A stretch of 7,051 nt of DNA from assembly GCA_028691595.1 (NCBI GenBank), contig JAQUZA010000161.1:1-7051 (forward strand). Direction: 5' to 3'. Position 1 is the stretch's first letter. Each line of letters opens with the position of its first letter. Shown one piece after another: positions 1-5,312 of the stretch. Source of the DNA: Candidatus Rifleibacteriota bacterium (GTDB taxonomy: Bacteria; Muiribacteriota; Ozemobacteria; Ozemobacterales; Ozemobacteraceae). Under the pieces are notes generated by a model. The model saw nothing but the letters and a program-made list of their open reading frames with translations, searched no databases and had not been told where the DNA came from. The position numbers and the translations under genes are program-made.

Positions 1-90
1 AGTCTGATTCTATAAGAAATACAACAAGTAGGCCGTGTTCTTTACTGGATTAAGGCCAGGCATCTAATTTTTTGCGACACCCTAAAGTAA

Positions 91-139
91 TGGACGTGGA
101 TATGTTCCTGTTTGGGCCGCCTCCACATACCCGCGTCCA
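91..139 (+). promoter_or_regulatory. Long imperfect inverted repeat that competes with the terminator hairpin
   Basis: Bases 91-104 (TGGACGTGGATATG) can pair with 126-139 (CATACCCGCGTCCA): 12 Watson-Crick pairs, one G-U and one A-C mismatch, around a 21-base loop. Bases 129-135 belong both to this stem and to the left arm of the terminator at 129-149, so an RNA cannot hold both structures at once. That is the geometry of an antiterminator/terminator pair. The pairing is read directly from the sequence. A role in attenuation or as a riboswitch is inference, and no known riboswitch class was recognised. The RNA would have to be transcribed rightwards from outside or near the left edge. Confidence 0.4.
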
Positions 140-160
140 GATCGCGGGTTTCTCTCTTTT
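129..160 (+). terminator. Rho-independent-type terminator
   Basis: ACCCGCG (129-135) and CGCGGGT (143-149) form a perfect 7-bp, GC-rich stem with a 7-base loop. It is followed directly by a pyrimidine tract ending in TTTT (149-160, T-rich with interspersed C). The U-tract on the right makes it a terminator for rightward transcription. No convincing gene end is visible between 1 and 128, so it either ends a transcript from outside the window or ends the structured leader at 91-139. The C interruptions weaken the U-tract, hence moderate confidence. Confidence 0.5.
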
Positions 161-179
161 AGCCAGGCTTTGTTCATCA

Positions 180-206
180 CTTGAGGTGCCAAATTGACAC
201 CTCAAG
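180..206. repeat. Near-perfect palindrome, copy 1 of TGAGGT-N11-ACCTCA
   Basis: The arms are 13 bases (180-192 and 194-206) around a central A at 193. Twelve of thirteen pairs match, the only exception being 189/197. The outer arms are CTTGAGGTG and CACCTCAAG. It lies 24 bases upstream of the -35 box of the toxin-antitoxin promoter, so an operator is one reading. A related palindrome at 4387-4409 shares 18 of 23 core positions, so a dispersed repeat or a site for a regulator with several targets is equally possible. No T-tract follows, so it is unlikely to be a terminator. Confidence 0.6.
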
Positions 207-229
207 ATGGGTTTATCTGTAATGACAAA

Positions 230-258
230 TTGACAGCCTGTATTTTATAGGATACACT
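230..258 (+). promoter_or_regulatory. Sigma70-type promoter of the toxin-antitoxin locus
   Basis: A perfect -35 TTGACA (230-235) is separated by 17 bases from TACACT (253-258, four of six consensus positions). The expected start of transcription is near base 265, which is also the first ATG of the toxin remnant. The message would therefore be leaderless or nearly so, and no usable Shine-Dalgarno precedes that ATG. The -35 box is embedded in CAAATTGACA (226-235), which also occurs at 190-199 inside the palindrome. A repressor reading that half-site could block RNA polymerase; this last point is inference. Confidence 0.6.
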
Positions 259-264
259 TAAGGC

Positions 265-387
265 ATGATGGAAATCCGGCAGACTACAACCTACGAAAAA
301 TGGTTTGAGGCTTTAAAGGATAGAAATGCGCGCATGCGCATAAAAAAGGCACAGGAACTCATGGAGCATTTGGAGGAGCTGAAATGA
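265..387 (+). pseudogene. Internally deleted RelE/Gp49-like toxin remnant (HI1419 type), 40 codons
   Basis: The open frame MMEIRQTTTYEKWFEALKDR... runs from ATG 265 (or ATG 268) to TGA 385-387. Its first ~26 residues have the typical N terminus of putative addiction-module killer proteins of the HI1419/RelE-ParE type, which are usually about 95-105 residues long. The remaining ~14 residues (IKKAQELMEHLEELK) resemble the C-terminal helix of the same family. The middle ~55-60 residues, which hold the beta-sheet core and the conserved GYR.YF and GGDK segments, are missing, yet the reading frame is kept. The stop overlaps the antitoxin start (ATGA, 384-387), and the locus keeps its promoter. The family assignment rests on memory of the family pattern. 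It is very unlikely to be a working ribonuclease. Its translation may still be needed to couple expression of the antitoxin, or the short two-helix peptide may still bind the antitoxin. Confidence 0.7.
372..376 (+). promoter_or_regulatory. Shine-Dalgarno of the antitoxin, inside the toxin remnant
   Basis: GGAGG lies 7 bases before ATG 384, inside the last codons of the toxin remnant. Together with the ATGA overlap it supports translational coupling and fixes the antitoxin start. Confidence 0.75.
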
Positions 388-689
388 AGAAAGAAAAGAC
401 GCGATTGTGGGATGCAGCGGAATACCTTAAAACAGAAGAAGATATGGCAGCATATCTCGAAGCTGCTTTGGAAGAAAATGATCCATCATTGATTGCCGCA
501 GCACTTGGAGACATTGCAAGAGCAAAAGGAATGACCCAGATCGCAAAGGAAACCGGCCTGGGCCGTGAAAGTTTATACAAAGCGCTTTCGCCGGAAGGAA
601 ATCCTGAACTTTCAACTATTCTTAAAGTAATCAAGGCCTTAGGTCTTCAGCTTTACGCGGTTGTCGAGAAATTAAAGCCTGTCGGCTGA
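384..689 (+). CDS. HTH antitoxin of an HI1420-type addiction module (HigA-like)
   Basis: This 101-residue protein begins MKKEKTRLWDAAEYLKTEED, the typical opening of probable addiction-module antidote proteins of the HI1420 type. An N-terminal helical region (about 8-45, with the acidic segment EAALEENDP) is followed by an Xre-type helix-turn-helix at about 43-75. There the second and recognition helices read TQIAKETGLGRESLYKALSP (51-70). The C-terminal part (STILKVIKALGLQLYAVV) is the usual end of the fold. Such antitoxins bind the partner toxin and repress their own promoter. Here the gene is intact and full length for the family, with a strong GGAGG site and a 4-base overlap with the preceding gene. 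The toxin, however, is gutted, so it probably survives as an orphan antitoxin or transcriptional regulator, possibly acting on the 180-235 region. No terminator is obvious downstream; a convergent gene ends at 782. The gene symbol is left blank because true HigA is a related but separate family. Confidence 0.85.
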   Translation: MKKEKTRLWDAAEYLKTEEDMAAYLEAALEENDPSLIAAALGDIARAKGMTQIAKETGLGRESLYKALSPEGNPELSTILKVIKALGLQLYAVVEKLKPVG

Positions 690-781
690 TAATGCAATCG
701 AATCCACTACTTGGCAGACGAGAAAATAGCTTGATGTTGGGCCACCGCCACTGCACAAATCCTTGTCCGGGACCGGGACTT

Positions 782-1162
782 CTAATCGCTATTTACCTTT
801 ATGTATTGAGAGTAGAAAAATCCGGCTTCTTCAATTCTTTTTGCTAGTTCGGGGTATTTCTGTTCCAGAAAAGCATATCTTCCCTTTTTGTAAGGCCTGA
901 GCTGCGAAACTTCAAAAACCAGAGTCGCATGTAGAGAAACCTTGGGATCTTTGCTGGTGCTTAAGGCTTTAAGTCTCACTGTGTCTTTATTTGAGATGCA
1001 CGTCTGCATGAAAATTTTAAAGATTTCATCTAATTGATTGCGCTCTTCAGTTCTCAGATTCGGTAAAATATTACACTTTTTACAGGTGTGGAGAGAGTGA
1101 CTTTTTTCAGTGAAGGCCGACTCTGGTCTGGGCTGGTTGCAAATTCTGCATATATATTCCAT
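782..1162 (-). CDS. Small conserved-type protein with an N-terminal four-cysteine zinc ribbon
   Basis: A 126-residue protein starting at ATG 1162, with AGGAA (1171-1175, minus strand) 8 bases upstream. Cys5-x2-Cys8 and Cys27-x2-Cys30, with His22 and His25 nearby, form a probable zinc-binding knuckle pair. The pattern CxxCxxPRPxSxFxxxxHxxHxCxxC is a layout seen in many small phage and bacterial zinc-ribbon proteins. Residues 35-126 are predicted mostly helical and lysine-rich (QLRPYKKGRYAFLEQKYPEL), with no catalytic motif I can name. The zinc ribbon and the basic helical tail suggest binding to nucleic acid or to another protein. This is inference, and the function is unknown. It is convergent with the antitoxin gene (92-base gap) and has the same orientation as the histidine kinase, but ~360 bases separate them, so it is probably its own unit. 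Confidence 0.75.
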   Translation of the reverse strand: MEYICRICNQPRPESAFTEKSHSLHTCKKCNILPNLRTEERNQLDEIFKIFMQTCISNKDTVRLKALSTSKDPKVSLHATLVFEVSQLRPYKKGRYAFLEQKYPELAKRIEEAGFFYSQYIKVNSD

Positions 1163-1524
1163 TGCTTAAATTCCTGTTTTTATTACTCGCCGGGCATTTG
1201 ATTACTGCTACAGGCGGAATCATTTTTACAAGTCGCGAAAAATTGCTGTTCAGCTGGTAATATAGATATGTTTAGGCTTATAGACAACAAAAACGTTTTA
1301 TGACCACTTTCGGCTTTGTTGTTTTGCTCAAAGCATTCGATTATATCCAGTTCGTCGAAAAGTTCCTGCACCGCTCTGTCAAATTCAAGCAAACACCGGA
1401 ATGAAGCCTCGCGTGCTTTGTGTAAAGATGGACGGGGTTTTTATTTTGCCTGACGCTTTTTGGCAGTGCTCTTTCTGAGGAGTTCTGATTTCTTAAGCCG
1501 TGGATTGCATGATGTAATGGATAT
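1163..1524. other. Stretch without a convincing gene between the kinase and the zinc-ribbon gene
   Basis: This 362-base stretch holds no RNA gene, terminator or repeat that I can support. On the minus strand a 69-codon open frame (1183-1392) begins at a TTG without a Shine-Dalgarno. Its start (LEFDRAVQELFDELDIIECF) looks protein-like, an acidic helix, but the rest does not. The frame is the same as that of the kinase: after the kinase TGA it continues for 27 codons (a basic KKSELLRKSTAKKRQAK segment) to a TAA, then for about 17 more codons into this frame. It may be a decayed small gene or may be chance. The promoter of the zinc-ribbon gene must lie near its left end, but no good boxes are visible. 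Confidence 0.4.
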
Positions 1525-4161
1525 TCAGGCCGGTGTCTGCTTTTTCGCATAACGGTTCAGCATTGCTGCCAGCTCTGTTTTGCGATATGGCTTACAAAGG
1601 CTGTCGGTAAACCCATATTGCTGCGGCTGCGCCATGACGGGATCTTCTGAATAGCCACTCGAAACGAAAACAACCAGGTCCGGCAATTTTTTGCGCACCT
1701 GAACAATCGCGTCCTTGCCACCAAGGCCGCCGGGAATGGTCAAATCAAAAATGGCGGCATCTATTGCCGGGGCACCGGGTTCAGTAAGCAGTTTTACCGC
1801 TTCTTCACCGTTTTTAGCCTCGACAACCTGGTAGCCCATTTCCCGGAGCAAGGTGCCGACAATATCCCTCAGAAACTCTTCGTCATCCATAATAAGTATT
1901 CGGCCATGCCCGCTATGGGAAACAGGCACGGAATCATCTTTTGTGTCAGGCACATTGTTTGAAGCCGGTATAAAAACGTGAAAAGTCGAACCCTCTCCAA
2001 TTACCGATTCGACATCGATCATGCCTGCATGTTTCTGAATAATGGCGTAGCAGGTTGCCAGCCCGAGGCCATTACCCTTCTGCTTTGTGGTAAAAAACGG
2101 GTCGAAGATTCTCTTAAGAAGGCTGGCTGGCATGCCAACACCCGAATCGGCAACAGAAAGTCTGATATATTTCCCGGGTTTGAGCAGTGGGTTTTCGCCA
2201 TCTTTGACAATATAATTCTGGCCTCTGATGGTAATACTGCCTCCGGCAGGCATTGCCTGCTTGGCATTAATAATAAGATTATCGATGACCTGTTCAATCT
2301 GGCCCCTGTCAAAATCTGCCGGCCATAAATCTTCAACAATCTCGAATTCACAGGTAATCGATGAGCCAGATAGAGCAAACATGGCAGATTCTTTGACCAC
2401 CGGCCCAAGATCGCCTGTCTTTCGCTTTGGCGCACCACCTTTGGCAAACGCAAGCAGCTGGCCTGTCAGGTTTTTGGCGCGATCAAAAACGACCAGAGCC
2501 TGATCAAGATAGCTGGCGATCTGTTTGGGGTCTGTAACCAGTCGGGCGAGCTCGATATAACTGAAAATTCCCGACAGCAGATTATTAAAATCATGAGTAA
2601 TCCCACCTGCCAGAACCCCTATGGCTTCAAGTTTGTCAGTTCTCTGCAACGAGTCCAGAAGCTTCTGTTTTTCGGTCATATCGCGAAAAACCAGCACCAC
2701 ACCAATAATCTTACTGTTGGCATCTTTAATCGGAGCACCACTGTCGGCGATATTTAATTCAACGCCATTTTTGGAAATGAGCACAGTATGGTTTGCCAGC
2801 TCGATGATGCTTCCCGATGCAATCACTTTTTCTACAGGGTTCTCAGCAGGCTCACGTGTCTTTTCATTGATGATTCTGAAAATCTTATCAAGTGGCTGCC
2901 CCTCAGCTTCCTGCTGCAGCCAGCCGGTGAGGTCCTCGGCGACCCTGTTCATCATTATGACCTTACCCCGGGTATCGGTTGTAATAACTCCATCACCAAT
3001 GCTGCGCAGGGTAACGGCCAGGCGTTCTTTTTCTGCAGCAAGCACAGATTCGGCCTTTTTCTGTTCGGTTATATCCCTGAATTCTACGCTTCTAACCCGC
3101 CGACCTCTATAAGGAATTTCACGGGCCTCCAGGCGCATTGGAAACTCCTCACCGTTCTTGCGCCGCCCGATTCCCTCGTAAGGTTTTTCATACCCTTCTC
3201 TGATATTGGCTCTAACCATGTCCCGGGATTTTTCAGCTATCAACAGCAGTCCATCCATGCCGATCAATTCATCTACAGAGTAGCCGGTGATTTGAGATAA
3301 ACCATGATTGCAGTCAAGTATCATTCCTTTGTCGTGAATGGCAATGCCACCAAAAGAAGCATTATGAAGGGCCTTGAAACGGGTCTCATTCTCTTCAGCA
3401 ATAGCTATTGCCTTGTGTAACTCTTCTTCGGCAAGCTTGCGCCTGGTGATATCCTGCACCATTCCTACCGAGCGAACTATTTCTCCGTCTTTATTGCGCT
3501 CATGAAAACACTTTTCCTGGACATAGCGAACTTCGTTGTTATCCCGGCGAATAATACGGTGTTCGAATTCATAACCTTCCTGTCCTTCTCGAACAGACGC
3601 AAAATAGATTGTTTCAAGAGCAGCCCGGTCATCAGGGTGTACAACCCCCAGAAAAGCTGTAAAAGACAGAGCAAATTCATGCGGATTAATGCCCAGAATT
3701 CGATAAGTTTCTTCGGACCAGGTCAGCTTATTAATTGTCAGATCAAGAACCCAGCTGCCAACGTGCGCAATCTGCTGCGACCGGGCAAGCATGGCTTCAC
3801 GCTCGCGCAAGTGCTCGTTTTCCCGACGCAACTCTTCGAAACCCGGAGTCGATTCTGTCGCCTGGTCTTTTTCTGGGGGCAATGCGGGCTCGTTGTGCTC
3901 GAGGATAAGAGCATACATTTTGGCCGCATCTGCAAGAAGTCTCTGTTGTTCATTGGTTAATGCAGAATGACCGGTAATTGACAGCCAGCCATAATGTCTT
4001 TCAGGCGTTGCGATTGCAAAACCACCAGTCGGTGCAGGTTCGCCAGCCCGGATAAATGCAAAACGGATTTCAGGAAAAAGCTTTTCCAGGATTGCAATAA
4101 ACTGCGGAGATGATTCTTCTAGATTTCTTTCTTGAAAAAGACTCAGAAGAAGAGAAAACAA
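1525..4161 (-). CDS. Soluble hybrid sensor histidine kinase: GAF-like, three PAS, HisKA, HATPase, REC
   Basis: This 878-residue protein has no transmembrane segment and so should sense a cytoplasmic or diffusible signal. The N-terminal ~95 residues look like a degenerate GAF-type fold and are followed by a short coiled coil (about 107-130). PAS1 spans ~128-240 (with VHPDDR at 174-179), PAS2 ~258-367 and PAS3 ~378-498, each ending in a DIT/DMT linker. The dimerisation helix carries the phosphorylatable His523 in GGITHDFNN, an NtrB-like H box. The ATPase domain shows the N box (N628, N632), the G1 box DSGVG (672-676), the F box FDPFF and the G2 box GNGLGL (696-701). A C-terminal receiver domain (~753-875) has the acidic pair D759/D760, phospho-acceptor D806, S835 and K857, so all residues for phosphorelay are present. 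There is no DNA-binding or other output domain, so a separate partner must exist outside the window. The TTG start is fixed by a perfect AGGAGG and an in-frame TAG two codons upstream. Confidence 0.95.
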   Translation of the reverse strand: MFSLLLSLFQERNLEESSPQFIAILEKLFPEIRFAFIRAGEPAPTGGFAIATPERHYGWLSITGHSALTNEQQRLLADAAKMYALILEHNEPALPPEKDQATESTPGFEELRRENEHLREREAMLARSQQIAHVGSWVLDLTINKLTWSEETYRILGINPHEFALSFTAFLGVVHPDDRAALETIYFASVREGQEGYEFEHRIIRRDNNEVRYVQEKCFHERNKDGEIVRSVGMVQDITRRKLAEEELHKAIAIAEENETRFKALHNASFGGIAIHDKGMILDCNHGLSQITGYSVDELIGMDGLLLIAEKSRDMVRANIREGYEKPYEGIGRRKNGEEFPMRLEAREIPYRGRRVRSVEFRDITEQKKAESVLAAEKERLAVTLRSIGDGVITTDTRGKVIMMNRVAEDLTGWLQQEAEGQPLDKIFRIINEKTREPAENPVEKVIASGSIIELANHTVLISKNGVELNIADSGAPIKDANSKIIGVVLVFRDMTEKQKLLDSLQRTDKLEAIGVLAGGITHDFNNLLSGIFSYIELARLVTDPKQIASYLDQALVVFDRAKNLTGQLLAFAKGGAPKRKTGDLGPVVKESAMFALSGSSITCEFEIVEDLWPADFDRGQIEQVIDNLIINAKQAMPAGGSITIRGQNYIVKDGENPLLKPGKYIRLSVADSGVGMPASLLKRIFDPFFTTKQKGNGLGLATCYAIIQKHAGMIDVESVIGEGSTFHVFIPASNNVPDTKDDSVPVSHSGHGRILIMDDEEFLRDIVGTLLREMGYQVVEAKNGEEAVKLLTEPGAPAIDAAIFDLTIPGGLGGKDAIVQVRKKLPDLVVFVSSGYSEDPVMAQPQQYGFTDSLCKPYRKTELAAMLNRYAKKQTPA

Positions 4162-4168
4162 ACTCTAA

Positions 4169-4174
4169 CCTCCT
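4169..4174 (-). promoter_or_regulatory. Shine-Dalgarno that sets the TTG start of the kinase
   Basis: AGGAGG on the minus strand lies 7 bases before TTG 4161-4159. An in-frame TAG sits directly between it and the start (tag agt TTG), which excludes any longer protein. A perfect Shine-Dalgarno combined with a weak TTG start gives moderate translation. Confidence 0.85.
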
Positions 4175-4310
4175 GTAATCCTTTAATAATCAAACTGCGG
4201 ACAGTTTTTGGCAGTTGTTTCTGCGCTGCATATCGGAAGTCTCTCTGTTGATCGAAGTAAAACGGGGTCTTCAGATAGGTATTCTGTAGTTTATATTGTC
4301 TGACTGATGA

Positions 4311-4340
4311 ATTATACCCTGTGCCCTGCAAACAAGTCAA
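4311..4340 (-). promoter_or_regulatory. Sigma70-type promoter of the kinase gene
   Basis: On the minus strand TTGACT (4340-4335) is followed after 18 bases by a perfect TATAAT (4316-4311). The predicted start near 4304 gives a leader of about 143 bases before the TTG codon. That leader contains a small inverted repeat (AACTGC 4193-4198 with GCAGTT 4211-4216, 12-base loop), too weak to call a regulator. The palindrome at 4387-4409 lies about 47 bases upstream of the -35 box, a position suited to an activator or to a repressor acting on both divergent genes. Confidence 0.65.
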
Positions 4341-4386
4341 TTCACACCGAGTCTTGAGGGCAAAATATCTTTTGTTCGAGTCGCGG

Positions 4387-4409
4387 TGAGGTTTCAAAAT
4401 GGTACCTCA
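4387..4409. repeat. Diverged palindrome, copy 2 of TGAGGT-N11-ACCTCA
   Basis: TGAGGT (4387-4392) and ACCTCA (4404-4409) are perfect 6-bp arms, and inside them CA/TG pairs again around the centre (8 of 11 pairs overall). Aligned without gaps to 182-204, it is identical at 18 of 23 positions, including the central CAAA and TG. It stands between the divergent kinase and DUF3592-type genes, about 47 bases from the kinase -35 box and 120 bases before the other gene. It may be a shared operator for an unknown regulator or a dispersed intergenic repeat. Confidence 0.55.
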
Positions 4410-4515
4410 TATCGGGGTGATTTTAATTCCCGGCGTTGCATTGGATGAATTTTGGGTATTGCCGGGCCACGATCTCAAACTGTATGACTTGATCATGTTG
4501 TGTTAGAGTATTGCC

Positions 4516-4520
4516 GGAGG
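4516..4520 (+). promoter_or_regulatory. Shine-Dalgarno that sets the start of the DUF3592-type gene
   Basis: GGAGG is followed after 8 bases by ATG 4529. A longer frame could begin at TTG 4511, but this motif lies inside it and nothing suitable precedes that TTG, so ATG 4529 is chosen. Confidence 0.75.
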
Positions 4521-4528
4521 ATAAAAGA

Positions 4529-5185
4529 ATGCAGGCTGATAAACAGGTTAGGCTCTCTGAAGATTTTGAGATCTTGAAGAAGTTCATTAAATACCCGGTA
4601 CAGCTGTTTGGTGCAATGGTGATCATTTTCGGGATCATACCATTTTTTATCTATTTCAATGTTTCAAGGGTATCGGGGAGTGAAGAAAACTGGCTGGAAA
4701 CGCAGGCGGAAGTGATTGCCGCAGAAGTAAAGATTTCGGTTCAAAAGGAACGGCAGTATAACAAAGTTAAGAAGAGTTATAAGGAGAAGGACAAGTATAA
4801 GAATAGGAAAGAGAAGAATTATAAGACTTTCGAGACTTTGAGTTTTTCACCGGAAATCGCCTATAAATTCTCTGTCGGGGGCAAAGAATACACAGGAAGA
4901 AAATTTAGAACTCTTGGTTTTTCTTCGGAGTTTGAAGGCGAAATCAAAGAATTGATTTCGAGATACCCGGTTGGCAGGCAAATCAAAGTTTATTATAACC
5001 CTGCCAGAAATGAAGAAGCGGTAATTGAAAAAGCCCCGGCTCCGTCAAAGATGTTGCTGGTATTTGGTGGAGGCATTATGCTGATCGGGTTTCTCATTGT
5101 TTTTGTGCTCAGCAGAAAAGCCGGAAAACTTTTTGATCTGATCACTTCACGGGCTTCCAGAGCAGGTATAAAAATCGACAACTGA
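4529..5185 (+). CDS. Two-helix membrane protein of the DUF3592 type with a lysine-rich insert
   Basis: A 218-residue protein with transmembrane helices at about 24-44 and 174-195. Between them lies a domain with the DUF3592 hallmarks: a Trp at the start (W55, ENWLETQAEVI), a PEIAYKFSVGGKEYTGRK strand pair (108-125) and RYPVGRQIKVYYNP (145-158). The family is widespread and of unknown function; the middle domain normally sits outside the cytoplasmic membrane between the two helices. Residues ~72-100 are unusual: about 29 residues, roughly half Lys or Arg and with several Tyr, where the family usually has a short loop. This insert is encoded by purine-rich DNA (4742-4828). The gene is divergent from the kinase. 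Weak promoter-like boxes (TTGCCG 4459-4464, TATGAC 4483-4488, 18-base spacer) are visible upstream. No functional link to the kinase can be shown beyond the shared intergenic region. Confidence 0.85.
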   Translation: MQADKQVRLSEDFEILKKFIKYPVQLFGAMVIIFGIIPFFIYFNVSRVSGSEENWLETQAEVIAAEVKISVQKERQYNKVKKSYKEKDKYKNRKEKNYKTFETLSFSPEIAYKFSVGGKEYTGRKFRTLGFSSEFEGEIKELISRYPVGRQIKVYYNPARNEEAVIEKAPAPSKMLLVFGGGIMLIGFLIVFVLSRKAGKLFDLITSRASRAGIKIDN

Positions 5186-5259
5186 CCATCAAACAGACTT
5201 TGGTGACCATTGAACTGGTGATGGCCTGGGAACTTTGTCTCAGACTGACAAATTATATA

Positions 5260-5268
5260 TGCTATACT
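5260..5268 (+). promoter_or_regulatory. Extended -10 promoter of the sensor remnant
   Basis: TGC followed by TATACT (5263-5268) is a good extended -10 element in an AT-rich stretch. No properly spaced -35 is seen: CTGACA at 5245-5250 is too close, with a 12-base gap. Transcription would start near 5275, about 38 bases before ATG 5313. The promoter appears intact although its gene is broken. Confidence 0.45.
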
Positions 5269-5312
5269 CTTAGTGCTTAGTTTTACTAAAGATAAATCTT
5301 GAGAGAATCGAT

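Noticed and set aside
1..90. Short frames at the left edge (3-53 and 16-90) that might be the end of an upstream gene.
   Set aside because: One has only 16 codons and the other begins after a stop at 13-15 with no start codon; neither resembles a known protein end.
696..781. A GC-rich stretch with CCGGGA repeated in tandem (near 768-780), considered as a terminator between the convergent antitoxin and zinc-ribbon genes.
   Set aside because: No stem longer than a few pairs forms and no T-tract follows on either strand.
1341..1550. A 69-codon minus-strand frame overlapping the end of the kinase gene.
   Set aside because: It overlaps the kinase C terminus in another frame, has low-complexity nonsense composition (many His, Arg, Asn) and no ribosome site.
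1978..3960. Several open frames of 116-170 codons on the plus strand opposite the kinase (for example 1978-2328, 2621-3112, 2788-3300, 3502-3960).
   Set aside because: They lie antisense to a gene with complete domain content, lack Shine-Dalgarno sequences and have no recognisable protein pattern.
4511..4528. A TTG start that would lengthen the DUF3592-type protein by six residues.
   Set aside because: The GGAGG at 4516-4520 lies inside this extension and is ideally spaced for ATG 4529.
5186..5244. GACCAT repeats and short inverted repeats after the DUF3592-type gene, considered as a terminator.
   Set aside because: The possible stems are short and imperfect and there is no run of T after them.
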